From positions 1 to 64,000 of the forward strand of contig CAYMNB010000009.1 in NCBI GenBank assembly GCA_964391725.1: a DNA stretch of 64,000 nt, given 5' to 3'. A model generated the notes under the pieces. The model worked only from the letters and a program-made list of their open reading frames with translations. It was not told the DNA's origin and searched no databases. Every line of letters begins with the position of its first letter. The first letter of the stretch is position 1. This DNA is from SpSt-1165 sp964391725. GTDB taxonomy: Bacteria; Chloroflexota; Anaerolineae; Anaerolineales; Anaerolineaceae. The translations under genes and the position numbers were made by a program. Below, one piece after another: positions 52,515 to 60,947 of this stretch.

Positions 52515-52683
52515 TCGGTGATCAGTGCCTGCGATGCTTCCTTCCACATGTTGACCTGTTGCAGGGCAGTTTTTACACGCTCACGGATGTCGGTAGAGGG
52601 CAACCCCAGGTTTTCCAGCCGAAGGCCACATCTTCTTCGATGGTGGTGGCAACCAACTGTTCACGCGGATGTTGAAAAAACAT
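52515..52683 (-). pseudogene. Remnant of an ECF-transporter ATPase (EcfA)
   Basis: On the minus strand, FFQHPREQLVATTIEEDVAFG is followed, after a one-base deletion near 52617, by LENLGLPSTDIRERVKTAL. This is the Q-loop region of energy-coupling-factor ATPases, where FQ(N/H)P..Q and DVAFG.ENLG are conserved. Walker A, signature and Walker B are missing, and a stop follows about 50 codons after the frameshift. It is a decayed internal fragment of about 55 codons. The remainder of the 471-bp gap (52354-52824) has no intact gene; a forward-strand piece around 52390-52480 reads RWWFIRRFAGNS but could not be placed. Confidence 0.7.
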
Positions 52684-52787
52684 TGACTTGGTCGACAGAA
52701 AATAGCCGGAACGATTTCATCGCTTCATTTTTACATAGCATCCGAAAAGGATTCTTTTCATGTGGCGCAAGCTGATGCCACGGGTCG

Positions 52788-52793
52788 TATAAT
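52788..52793 (+). promoter_or_regulatory. -10 box before FG-GAP gene
   Basis: TATAAT, with no good -35. AAAGGAG precedes the ATG at 52825. Confidence 0.3.
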
Positions 52794-52824
52794 GGTTCTA
52801 TAGTGCAGGAAAAAGGAGTAGCAA

Positions 52825-53952
52825 ATGTATCGTTATAAGCATCATGTAATTGACACCAGTCTGCCAACAGGCATGTACGCGCAAACCATGCTGGAAGATT
52901 TTGACAATGACGGTCGGCTGGAGTACGTGCTGGGGTTGTCGTTAGGTGATCTGTATCTGTATAAGCAGCAGCCGGACGGCAATTGGCAGCGGTTTTTGAT
53001 TGGCCGCGATTCGCCATCTGACGTAGGCGCAGCGGCGTTGGATGTGAATGGCAACGGTTTGCTGGATATTGTCACCGGCGGGGCGTGGTTCGAAAATACC
53101 GGTGATTTCACAGTGCCCTTCATCAAACACGTGTTTGACCCTGAGCTTGCCAGTGCACATGACGTTTTCGTTGCCGATATCAGCGGTGATGGAAAAGCTG
53201 ACGTGGTAACCATGTCAGACCAGAACGATGTGCGCTGGTATCGCATCGCTGACAAGCCCACCGACCATTGGATACACACCCATATCGGCGAACCTGTGCA
53301 TGCTGGTGTGGCGATCGGGGATATAAACGGCAATGGCAGCATGGATATTGTGCGCACCAACGTGTGGTTTGAGAACTTGAGAGGGGATGGTTCGGTGTGG
53401 GCGGTGCATGCGCTGCCGTTCCCGCCGCAAGACCAGAGCAAACTGACCAAATATTTCATGGTGGATGCCACCCATGCCAAAGTCGTGGATGTGAATCAGA
53501 GTGTTTTTAATGACATCGTCATGGTTGAAAACGAGATGCCGGGCGGTAAGCTCTTCTGGTTGGAGAATGTCAAAGGTGACGGGTCAGAATGGCGCTACCA
53601 TGATATCGCTGTGCCAGGTTCGCCGGTGCGTGGTGCTTATCATTCACTGGTGGTCAAAGACCTGAACGGCAACGGTGCTTTTGATGTCTTCAGTTGTGAG
53701 ATGGAGGATATCGGCGGCGAGGAACCTCCGCGTTTCTACATCTGGGAAAATGTGGATGGTAAAGGCGGTGAATGGAAAGAGCATGTCATTCTGGACGTCA
53801 ATCTGGGCGGGCATGCCGCCTTGATCGGTGACATCAGCGGCAATGGCTTGCCGGATATCATCACCAAACCATGGCGGCCGGGCCCCAATAACGCCGTGGG
53901 CGGTAAGCCGTTCGTGATGTATCTGGAAAACCTGGGGCCGTTAACGGACTGA
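52825..53952 (+). CDS. FG-GAP/VCBS-repeat beta-propeller protein
   Basis: A 375-residue protein made of about seven blades, each with an Asp-rich calcium-binding turn such as DFDNDGRLEYV, DVNGNGLLDIV, DISGDGKADVV, DINGNGSMDIV and DLNGNGAFDVF. Such propellers bind ligands or carbohydrates and are normally secreted, but here no signal peptide is seen, so it appears cytoplasmic. It sits between the GH31 enzyme and LacI regulators, so a link to carbohydrate use is possible but unproven. Confidence 0.85.
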   Translation: MYRYKHHVIDTSLPTGMYAQTMLEDFDNDGRLEYVLGLSLGDLYLYKQQPDGNWQRFLIGRDSPSDVGAAALDVNGNGLLDIVTGGAWFENTGDFTVPFIKHVFDPELASAHDVFVADISGDGKADVVTMSDQNDVRWYRIADKPTDHWIHTHIGEPVHAGVAIGDINGNGSMDIVRTNVWFENLRGDGSVWAVHALPFPPQDQSKLTKYFMVDATHAKVVDVNQSVFNDIVMVENEMPGGKLFWLENVKGDGSEWRYHDIAVPGSPVRGAYHSLVVKDLNGNGAFDVFSCEMEDIGGEEPPRFYIWENVDGKGGEWKEHVILDVNLGGHAALIGDISGNGLPDIITKPWRPGPNNAVGGKPFVMYLENLGPLTD

Positions 53953-53977
53953 AAGCCAACAAACCTGTCGAAACAAG

Positions 53978-54010
53978 TACCGGCATCAGGCAAAAAGCCT
54001 GATGCCGGTA
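53978..54010 (+). terminator. Terminator-like hairpin after FG-GAP gene
   Basis: A 14-bp perfect stem (TACCGGCATCAGGC with GCCTGATGCCGGTA) around AAAAA, followed by TTCAGGT. The T-run is poor. Confidence 0.65.
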
Positions 54011-54059
54011 TTCAGGTGTGTTGATTCATAAGAAAACCTTTTCTTACTGCCATTACTGT

Positions 54060-54080
54060 TATAATCATTTGAATGTTCAA
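54060..54080 (+). promoter_or_regulatory. Promoter with LacI-type operator, first lacI gene
   Basis: TATAAT (54060-54065), then TTGAATGTTCAA (54069-54080), which would cover the transcription start. The half-site resembles that at the second lacI promoter. Confidence 0.55.
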
Positions 54081-54113
54081 TTTCGTTCAATTATCGGTGT
54101 TGGAGAACAAACT

Positions 54114-55145
54114 ATGTCCGTCACATTGCGTGATGTCGCTGAACTCGCCGGGGTGTCGATTGGGACTGCCTCGCAAGCCCTGAACCATCATCCCAGCGTA
54201 AAATCTGAAACCCGCCAGCTTGTGTACGAAGCGGCAGGCAAACTGGGTTATAAACCGCGGCGACGCGTGCAGACCTTTGCGGGGTCAGACAACGGTTTGT
54301 CCGTGGTGGGCATTCTCACCAAACATGACCTGTATGACATCGCCCTGACCAATCCATTTTATTCACACGTCTACGCCGGGGTGGAGGAGGAATGCCGCCG
54401 CCGCGGACTGAGTGTGATGTTTTCCAGCATCGATGTGGATGAGCAGAATTATCCCGTGCGGTGGCCGCCGATGATCAAGGACGCGCGCATTGATGCGCTT
54501 TTGCTGGTGGGGACAGTGCTGGAACCGACGGTTGATGTGCTGGTCAACAAAGTGGATGTGCCTATTATCCTGATTGACAGCTATGCCCCGGGGATGGCGT
54601 TGGACAGCATTGTCACTGACAATATTGGCGGCGCCAAACTGGCGATGGAACATTTATTCAAGTTGGGTCATAGGAATATAGGGTTGATTGGTTCCAACCT
54701 GAAATCACCGACCAGTATCCTGGAACGGCGCGAAGGCTATCTGCAGGCCATGATGGCGCACGGACTGGACCCGGAGACCTATTTGATCGACACGCCGTTG
54801 AATCCATCCGGCGGGGCAGACGGATTGCGCTGGCTGCTGGCTAACCGCCCTGATATGACCGCTGTTTTTGTGTGCAATGATGATACTGCTACGGGGGTGT
54901 ATCAAGAAGCAGTTGCCCAGGGATTGAAAATCCCTGATGATCTTGCGGTGGTTGGCTTTGACAACACCTATCTTGCCCAGAACCTGGCACCGCCGTTGAC
55001 AACCATACACGTGGAGAAGAAATGGATGGGGATGCTGGGGGTGCAGGCATTGGCGGAACGCAAATTATATCCAGAGAAACCCAAAGTGACCATCTATGTG
55101 GAGACACAGTTGATCGTGCGCGAATCTGCTGCGCCGCTCCGTTGA
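54114..55145 (+). CDS. LacI-family transcriptional regulator (copy 1)
   Basis: A 343-residue repressor. Helix-turn-helix and hinge come first (TLRDVAELAGVSIGTAS, then ALNHHPSV), then a periplasmic-binding-protein-like sugar domain including DSIVTDNIGGAKLAMEHL and VVGFDNTYLAQNL. The start at 54114 is fixed by TGGAGAAC and by HTH position; an in-frame start 96 bases upstream lies within the promoter and operator. It probably represses sugar genes nearby and itself. Inducer unknown. Confidence 0.95.
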   Translation: MSVTLRDVAELAGVSIGTASQALNHHPSVKSETRQLVYEAAGKLGYKPRRRVQTFAGSDNGLSVVGILTKHDLYDIALTNPFYSHVYAGVEEECRRRGLSVMFSSIDVDEQNYPVRWPPMIKDARIDALLLVGTVLEPTVDVLVNKVDVPIILIDSYAPGMALDSIVTDNIGGAKLAMEHLFKLGHRNIGLIGSNLKSPTSILERREGYLQAMMAHGLDPETYLIDTPLNPSGGADGLRWLLANRPDMTAVFVCNDDTATGVYQEAVAQGLKIPDDLAVVGFDNTYLAQNLAPPLTTIHVEKKWMGMLGVQALAERKLYPEKPKVTIYVETQLIVRESAAPLR

Positions 55146-55242
55146 GCCGCGTATAAAACCATGCAATTCAACAGGGGGAAATCATTTTCGATACCTGTCG
55201 ACAGTGCCGGTTGATAGAAATATTAAATATTCCCGGCAGGTA

Positions 55243-55271
55243 TTGACAGTTGAACTTGTTCAACCTATACT
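55243..55271 (+). promoter_or_regulatory. Sigma70 promoter with operator filling the spacer
   Basis: TTGACA (55243-55248), 17 bp and TATACT (55266-55271). The spacer holds GTTGAACTTGTTCAAC (55249-55264), two 7-bp arms around TT, typical of LacI-family operators. Confidence 0.8.
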
Positions 55272-55288
55272 TAAATATGTTCAACTGA

Positions 55289-55311
55289 AGTTTCAAATTA
55301 CGCTTGAAACT
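55289..55311 (+). promoter_or_regulatory. Second operator-like inverted repeat, second lacI gene
   Basis: AGTTTCAA and TTGAAACT, 7 bp apart, lie downstream of the -10 box, in the leader. Confidence 0.55.
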
Positions 55312-55337
55312 ATTCACAAGAGAGTAAAGTAATAGGG

Positions 55338-56411
55338 ATGGTATCGACCACGTTGCGAGATGTGGCTGAATTGGCAGGTGTATCTATCGGCACCGCTTCG
55401 GCCGCGCTCAACAATCGACCGACAGTTTCACAAGAAGCCCGCATCAAGGTGATTGACGCGGCGGTTGCGCTTGGCTACCCCTTGAAAGAACAGGAAGAGC
55501 TGGCGCGGCAGACGAAATTGTCTGTGATCGGTCTGTTGTTGAAGCAAGACCATGGCCGCAAGTGGGAGATTAATCCCTTCTATTCGCAGGTGCAGCTGGG
55601 GGTGACAGATGCCTGCAACCGTAACAAGCTCAGCGTCATGCTCGGGAATATCGAGGTAGATGCCAGCAACCGCCCGATGTTCTGGCCGGTGATGCTGGAG
55701 GATCAGCGCATTGATGGCTTGATCCTGGCCGGCGTCTTTTTGGATGAGACGGTTGCCAAGATACAGCGCCGCACCAATATCCCCATTGTGCTGCTGGACG
55801 GTTTCTCCGGTGAATTAGCCCTGGACAGCGTGGTGACTGACAACCTTGGCGGAGCGCGCCAGGCCATGTCACACCTGTTCTCACATGGACATCGCAAGAT
55901 CGGCCTGGTGGGCTGGAACCCGGAATCACCGCCCAGCATCCAGGACCGTTACCTGGGGTATGTAGGCGCGATGAATGTGCGCGGTTATGAACTGTTTATA
56001 GAGCCATCGGTATTGTTCCGCCATGGCGGTTATGAAGGCACCAAACGGCTGTTGACACGCCATCCTGAGATCACAGGTATCTTTGCCTGCAATGATGAAA
56101 CCGGTGTGGGTGTGATGGATGCAGCGCGCGAGTTGGGTCTGCGTGTGCCCGAAGACCTGTCTGTGGTGGGATTTGATGATATCGCCCTGCCGCAAGACGT
56201 GGAGCGCCCGATCACCACCATCCATGTGCATAAAACCTGGATGGGCACAATGACCGTCAGTACGCTGATCGAACGCTCACGCAACCCGGAACAGCCCAAA
56301 ATTACGAAGGTAGTCTCGACCTATCTGGTAGATCGAGATACTGTGAAACAACCCGGAAAGCATCAAAGCCATGGAAAACAAGAACCGACCCAATCGGTGA
56401 TGAAGGAGTGA
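55338..56411 (+). CDS. LacI-family transcriptional regulator (copy 2)
   Basis: A 357-residue paralogue of the preceding regulator, with near-identical recognition helices (TLRDVAELAGVSIGTAS), then a sugar-binding domain with DSVVTDNLGGARQAMSHL and VVGFDDIALPQDV. A 25-residue, polar C-terminal tail is extra. The shared recognition region suggests they bind the same operators. Its stop is 100 bases before the ABC substrate-binding gene, on the same strand, so the transporter is the likely target. Confidence 0.95.
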   Translation: MVSTTLRDVAELAGVSIGTASAALNNRPTVSQEARIKVIDAAVALGYPLKEQEELARQTKLSVIGLLLKQDHGRKWEINPFYSQVQLGVTDACNRNKLSVMLGNIEVDASNRPMFWPVMLEDQRIDGLILAGVFLDETVAKIQRRTNIPIVLLDGFSGELALDSVVTDNLGGARQAMSHLFSHGHRKIGLVGWNPESPPSIQDRYLGYVGAMNVRGYELFIEPSVLFRHGGYEGTKRLLTRHPEITGIFACNDETGVGVMDAARELGLRVPEDLSVVGFDDIALPQDVERPITTIHVHKTWMGTMTVSTLIERSRNPEQPKITKVVSTYLVDRDTVKQPGKHQSHGKQEPTQSVMKE

Positions 56412-56511
56412 TCGCAGGAGGTGATAATCGAACCAATAGTATGGAACCACAAACCAATTTCTCGTTGTAACCAAAATTCACAAAAATCCTATTATGGAGG
56501 AGTAAAGTAAC

Positions 56512-58608
56512 ATGCGTAAATCAATTTTACTAATTAACCTGTTGTTGGTGTTGGCGCTGCTTTTCGCTGCCTGCACCACAACCGAAGAAACCCCCGAAGT
56601 GGTGGATGAAGGCGCGCCAGTGGTGGAGGAAGAAGCTGCTGCTGATGATGAAGCAGCTGCAGATGATGAAGAACTTGCAGTGGATGAAGTCGAAGAGGTT
56701 ATCGTTGAAGAAGAGGTGGTTGTTCCCGCCAAATTCAACGAAGCCCCCATGCTGGCGGAAAAAGTCGCTGCCGGTGAACTGCCTCCTGTCGAAGAACGTC
56801 TGCCTTTGAACCCGATGGTGGTGACCCCCGCTGATCAGATCGGTACCTATGGCGGCGATCTGCGCTACGGCTTTACCGGCGGCCCCACCTGGGGTGGCAT
56901 GCTGTATATCGCCCAGTGGGAACACCCGGTGACCTGGAAGTATGACTTCAGCGATTTCGAACCGAATATTATCGAATCATGGGAAGTTAATGCCGAAGCC
57001 ACCGAGTATATCTGGTATTTGCGCGAAGGCCTCAAGTGGTCCAACGGCGATCCTTACACCGCTGACGACATCACCTTCATGGTCAACGACTTCCTGTTCA
57101 ATGTGGAAATCTTCCCTCCAGCTGGCGGAGGCGCTGACTGGCTGCCCAATGAGCTGCGTGAAGGTCTTATTGTAGAGGCGATAGATGACTATACCGTCAG
57201 ATTCATTTTCCCGGCGCCGTATGGTACCTTCATGCTCAACCTGGCACCCTGGGCTGGTCGTTATTTCGGACAGTATCCTGCCAATTACCTGAAACAGTTC
57301 CATGCTGACTACAATCCCGATGTCGATGACCTGGTAGCTGCGGATGATGCTGTAGAGGACTGGGTAGGACTGTTCTTGAGCAAGGCTCCTGCCACCTGGG
57401 GTGATCCGGACTACTTCTTCAATTATCCTGAACTGCCCTCGTTGGGTCCCTGGATCGTCACCCAACCGGTAGGCGCTGGCACCACCCTGATCATGGAGCG
57501 CAACCCCTACTACTGGAAAGTGGACACCGAAGGCAATCAACTGCCCTATATCGATCGTGTGGTCGCCACCCTCTATCAGAGTGATGAGGCGCGCACCTTC
57601 GCCATGTTGAACGGTGACCTGGACTTCATTAAAGACGCCGGCGATTCCAACCGCGAACTGTATTTTGACGCGGTGGATGATGGCAAACCCTTGAAAATTT
57701 TGCTTGCCGATTATGACATGGGCAACATGCAGTCCATTCACTTCAACCGGACCACCAAAGATCCGGTCGTAAATGAGATCTTCAATAATATGGACTTCCT
57801 CATCGGCATGAGCCACGCCATCAACCGTGATGAGATCATCGAAGTGGTGTTCAAAGGCCAGGGCAAACCCGCCCAGGTCTGCCCGGTGGAATCCTCTCCG
57901 CTGTATGTGGAGCGTCTGTGCAACCAGTATCTGGAATTTGATATTGACCTCGCCAACGAATACCTTGACAAGGTCTTGCCTGACAAAGATGCCCAGGGTT
58001 ATCGCCTGCGCCCCGATGGCGTACGCTTCAACCCGATATTCACCATCACTAACGACTCTAACGAAGGCCAGCACTGGGTGCAGGTGGGTGAAATCTTGAT
58101 CGAGCACTGGAAGAGAGTGGGCGTCGAAGTTCTGCTCAATTCCGTTGGTGATGCGATCATGAACGAACAGCGTGAAGCCAACGAGGTTGAGATCTTTATG
58201 TGGCACGGTGGTGAGGGCGGCTCGGGTATGACCGCCATCATCGACAACCGCTGGCATGTGCCCGGCTCGCACTTCGGTATTTTCGGCAATGGCTGGACCC
58301 GCTGGTATGCCACCTATCTTGGCGAACTGGACGAAGATGCCGTGGAACCGCCGGATTACGTGGAAGATATCCGCGCAATGTATCGTGAGGCGATCGCCCA
58401 ACCGACCACCGAAGGCCAGGTTGCGATCATGCGTGAGATTTTGGAATTGTCCGCGGACTATTTCTGGACGATGGGTATCTCCCGTGCCGGCAATACCATC
58501 CAGCCGATCAGCTCACGCCTGGGCAATGTGCCTGAGAATTTCTTCAAAGGCTGGCTGCAAGGCTTTGACAAGATCCTGCGCCCCGAACAGTGGTACATCA
58601 TTCAATAA
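56512..58608 (+). CDS. ABC transporter substrate-binding lipoprotein, family 5 (peptide/oligosaccharide)
   Basis: A 698-residue extracytoplasmic binding protein. The signal peptide ends in LLFAAC, giving a lipidated Cys at about 22. A very acidic stretch follows (about 25-70, mostly Glu, Asp, Ala and Val). The mature domain has the family-5 pattern (YIWYLREGLKWSNGDPYTADD, then VVFKGQGKPA). Family 5 proteins bind peptides or, in many thermophiles and Chloroflexota, oligosaccharides. Context (lacI pair, GH31, GH5) favours sugars. GGAGG precedes the ATG by ten bases. Confidence 0.93.
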   Translation: MRKSILLINLLLVLALLFAACTTTEETPEVVDEGAPVVEEEAAADDEAAADDEELAVDEVEEVIVEEEVVVPAKFNEAPMLAEKVAAGELPPVEERLPLNPMVVTPADQIGTYGGDLRYGFTGGPTWGGMLYIAQWEHPVTWKYDFSDFEPNIIESWEVNAEATEYIWYLREGLKWSNGDPYTADDITFMVNDFLFNVEIFPPAGGGADWLPNELREGLIVEAIDDYTVRFIFPAPYGTFMLNLAPWAGRYFGQYPANYLKQFHADYNPDVDDLVAADDAVEDWVGLFLSKAPATWGDPDYFFNYPELPSLGPWIVTQPVGAGTTLIMERNPYYWKVDTEGNQLPYIDRVVATLYQSDEARTFAMLNGDLDFIKDAGDSNRELYFDAVDDGKPLKILLADYDMGNMQSIHFNRTTKDPVVNEIFNNMDFLIGMSHAINRDEIIEVVFKGQGKPAQVCPVESSPLYVERLCNQYLEFDIDLANEYLDKVLPDKDAQGYRLRPDGVRFNPIFTITNDSNEGQHWVQVGEILIEHWKRVGVEVLLNSVGDAIMNEQREANEVEIFMWHGGEGGSGMTAIIDNRWHVPGSHFGIFGNGWTRWYATYLGELDEDAVEPPDYVEDIRAMYREAIAQPTTEGQVAIMREILELSADYFWTMGISRAGNTIQPISSRLGNVPENFFKGWLQGFDKILRPEQWYIIQ

Positions 58609-58641
58609 TCGCGCAGGGTTCTATTCACTCATAACCACAAA

Positions 58642-58673
58642 ATGGTAACCGGCGGTCATCCGCCGGTTACCAT
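58642..58673 (+). other. 14-bp perfect hairpin between binding-protein and permease genes
   Basis: ATGGTAACCGGCGG pairs with CCGCCGGTTACCAT around TCAT. No T-run follows. As with pstS-pstC, it likely protects the upstream message or causes partial termination so the binding protein exceeds the permease. Confidence 0.75.
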
Positions 58674-58799
58674 CAGAAGCCCATTAATTTCAAGGAATGG
58701 GTTTAGGTCCAAAAGCTCCACTCGACGACTCAATAGATATCATGCAAGTTTTCGGGCCGAAACCTTTCCTCAAGAAATTGAATTCAGGAGATAGATACT

Positions 58800-59786
58800 A
58801 TGTGGAAATATTTGCTGCGCCGTTCGCTTTACGCCATTTTCACTGTATGGGTAATTTCTATTTTGGCGTTTGCTGTAATCCAGTTGCCGCCGGGCGATTA
58901 TGTCACCGACCTGGTCAACCAGCTGCGCTCACAAGCCGGCGAAGTATCGCCGGAATGGGAAGCCCGCATGCGCGCGATGTATGGGTTTGACGACCCCTTC
59001 ATCGTGCAGTACTGGAAATGGATTCGCAACATCATTTTTCGGGGAGAATTTGGCTACTCTTTCTTCTACCGGCGGGATGCGGGTGAACTGATCGTTGAGC
59101 GCTTGCCGATGTCGTTCGCGATCTCTTTTGCTTCGTTGTTATTCGTATGGGCGGTGGCGCTGCCAATCGGTTTTTATTCGGCGGTCAGGCGTTATTCGCT
59201 GGTGGATTATGTCGCTTCGTTTATCGGCTTTTTTGGCATGTCGATCCCCAATTTCTTGTTGGCGCTGATGGTGCTATTCTTTACCTACAAATACATGGGC
59301 GGGGCGGTGATCGGTTTGTTCTCAGAAGAATACGCCAACGCGCCCTGGTCGTGGGGAAAATTCTGGAACTTATTGAGCAATATCTGGGTACCGATGATCA
59401 TCATTGGTATCGGCAGCACCGCTGGTCTGATTCGCACCATGCGCGCCAACCTGCTGGATGAACTCAACAAACCTTATGTGGAAACAGCGCGGGCAAAAGG
59501 GTTGAGCGAGGCGAGGTTGTTGATCAAATATCCGCTGCGGCATGCTCTCAACCCATTCATCAGCACCATCGGCTGGATGCTGCCGGGGCTGGTGTCCGGT
59601 GAAACTATTGTATCGATGGTCTTGAACCTGCCGACATCCGGGCCGGTATTATTCAATGCCCTGATACGGCAAGACCAATATGTGGCAGCAGGCTTCATTT
59701 TGATGCTGAGCACCCTGACTGTTATCGGTACTTTCATTTCAGACGTTGCGTTGGCGTGGGTTGACCCACGCATCAGGCTACAGTAG
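58800..59786 (+). CDS. ABC transporter permease (DppB/OppB type)
   Basis: A 328-residue inner-membrane permease with six helices. The family N terminus (YLLRRSLYAIFTVWVISILAF, then QLPPGDY) and the coupling loop ETARAKGLSEARLLIKYPLRHA are visible. AGGAG lies ahead of the ATG. Second gene of the transporter operon, 191 bases after the binding-protein gene. Confidence 0.94.
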   Translation: MWKYLLRRSLYAIFTVWVISILAFAVIQLPPGDYVTDLVNQLRSQAGEVSPEWEARMRAMYGFDDPFIVQYWKWIRNIIFRGEFGYSFFYRRDAGELIVERLPMSFAISFASLLFVWAVALPIGFYSAVRRYSLVDYVASFIGFFGMSIPNFLLALMVLFFTYKYMGGAVIGLFSEEYANAPWSWGKFWNLLSNIWVPMIIIGIGSTAGLIRTMRANLLDELNKPYVETARAKGLSEARLLIKYPLRHALNPFISTIGWMLPGLVSGETIVSMVLNLPTSGPVLFNALIRQDQYVAAGFILMLSTLTVIGTFISDVALAWVDPRIRLQ

Positions 59787-59800
59787 GCGAGGGAGACAAC

Positions 59801-60934
59801 ATGGATAACTACGATATGACCCCCATTTCAACAACAGGTTCCATTGTAGGAGAAGATTCACTCGGCCTGGAGGTGGCTTCACAATGGAAACTCATGTGGT
59901 GGAAATTCCGCAAGCACAAACTGGCAATGGTCAGCGGTGGATTGGTGATTTTCTTTTACATCGTGGCCCTGTTCTGCGAATTCTTTGCCCCGAATGTGCC
60001 CACCACATACCTCGATATTTACGCGACGGCACCGCCGCAGCCGATTCGTTTGTTCTATAACGGCAAATGGATGCCGCATGTACTGGGCTTGAAGTTTGAC
60101 CGCGATCCCATCTCGCTGCGCAAGACATGGGTGACAGATACGGAGGATGTGGTGCCGATTGGCTTTTTGGTGCGCGGTGATCCCTACCGGCTGTGGGGGT
60201 TAATCCCCTCTGACATTCACCTGTTCGGCTCAAAGGAGCCAGATGCACCCTTCTACCTCTTAGGGGCTGACATGATCGGACGAGATGTGTTCAGCCGGGT
60301 GATTTACAGCAGCCGCATTTCATTAACCGTCGGCCTGGTGGGCATGGTGATTGCCTTGACTATCGGTATTCTACTGGGCGGTATCTCCGGCCTGGTGGGA
60401 GGAGCACTGGACAATATCATCCAACGCATTATTGAAATCTTAATGTCTATCCCCACCTTGCCGGTGTGGCTGGCGCTGGCGGCGGTGGTGCCGATTCATT
60501 GGCCGGCGCTGCGCGTGTATTTCATGATCTCCATTATCTTATCGCTGGTGAGTTGGACAGGCATGGCGCGTGTGGTGCGTTCCAAATTCCTGGCGCTGCG
60601 TGAGGAAGACTTTGTACGCGCCGCTATTTTGGACGGCTGCAGCCAGGTACGCTTGATTCTCAAGCATATGCTGCCCTCCTTTATGAGCCACATTATCGCT
60701 TCGGTCACCTTGTGGATTCCGGGTTTGATCCTGGGTGAAACCGCCCTGAGTTTCCTGGGGTTGGGCTTGCGCCCGCCAGTGGTCAGCTGGGGTGTGATGC
60801 TGCAGGATTCGCAGAAGGTGGCGGTGATTGCGCGTTATCCATGGTTATTGGCACCGGGTGCGGCTGTATTTTTGGTGGTATTGGCATTGAACTTCTTGGG
60901 CGATGGCTTGCGTGACGCCGCAGATCCCTACTAA
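59801..60934 (+). CDS. ABC transporter permease (DppC/OppC type)
   Basis: A 377-residue partner permease. A cytoplasmic N terminus is followed by one helix (about 48-68), an extracytoplasmic loop longer than usual (about 70-150), then five helices with LGADMIGRDVFSRVIYSSR and the coupling loop DFVRAAILDGCSQVRLILKH. It starts 14 bases after the dppB-like gene. Confidence 0.94.
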   Translation: MDNYDMTPISTTGSIVGEDSLGLEVASQWKLMWWKFRKHKLAMVSGGLVIFFYIVALFCEFFAPNVPTTYLDIYATAPPQPIRLFYNGKWMPHVLGLKFDRDPISLRKTWVTDTEDVVPIGFLVRGDPYRLWGLIPSDIHLFGSKEPDAPFYLLGADMIGRDVFSRVIYSSRISLTVGLVGMVIALTIGILLGGISGLVGGALDNIIQRIIEILMSIPTLPVWLALAAVVPIHWPALRVYFMISIILSLVSWTGMARVVRSKFLALREEDFVRAAILDGCSQVRLILKHMLPSFMSHIIASVTLWIPGLILGETALSFLGLGLRPPVVSWGVMLQDSQKVAVIARYPWLLAPGAAVFLVVLALNFLGDGLRDAADPY

Positions 60935-60947
60935 GGAGAAAGTACGC

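Noticed and set aside
52407..52775. Forward 122-codon open frame in the gap after GH31
   Set aside because: Its composition is random-like and it overlaps the antisense ecfA remnant, whose similarity is much stronger.
53978..54010. Long hairpin after the FG-GAP gene as a mobile-element terminal repeat
   Set aside because: There is a single copy, adjacent to a stop codon, with no transposase nearby; it fits a terminator.
56977..58401. A 474-codon open frame antisense to the substrate-binding protein
   Set aside because: It mirrors the codon bias of the real gene and has no recognisable domain, signal or ribosome site.
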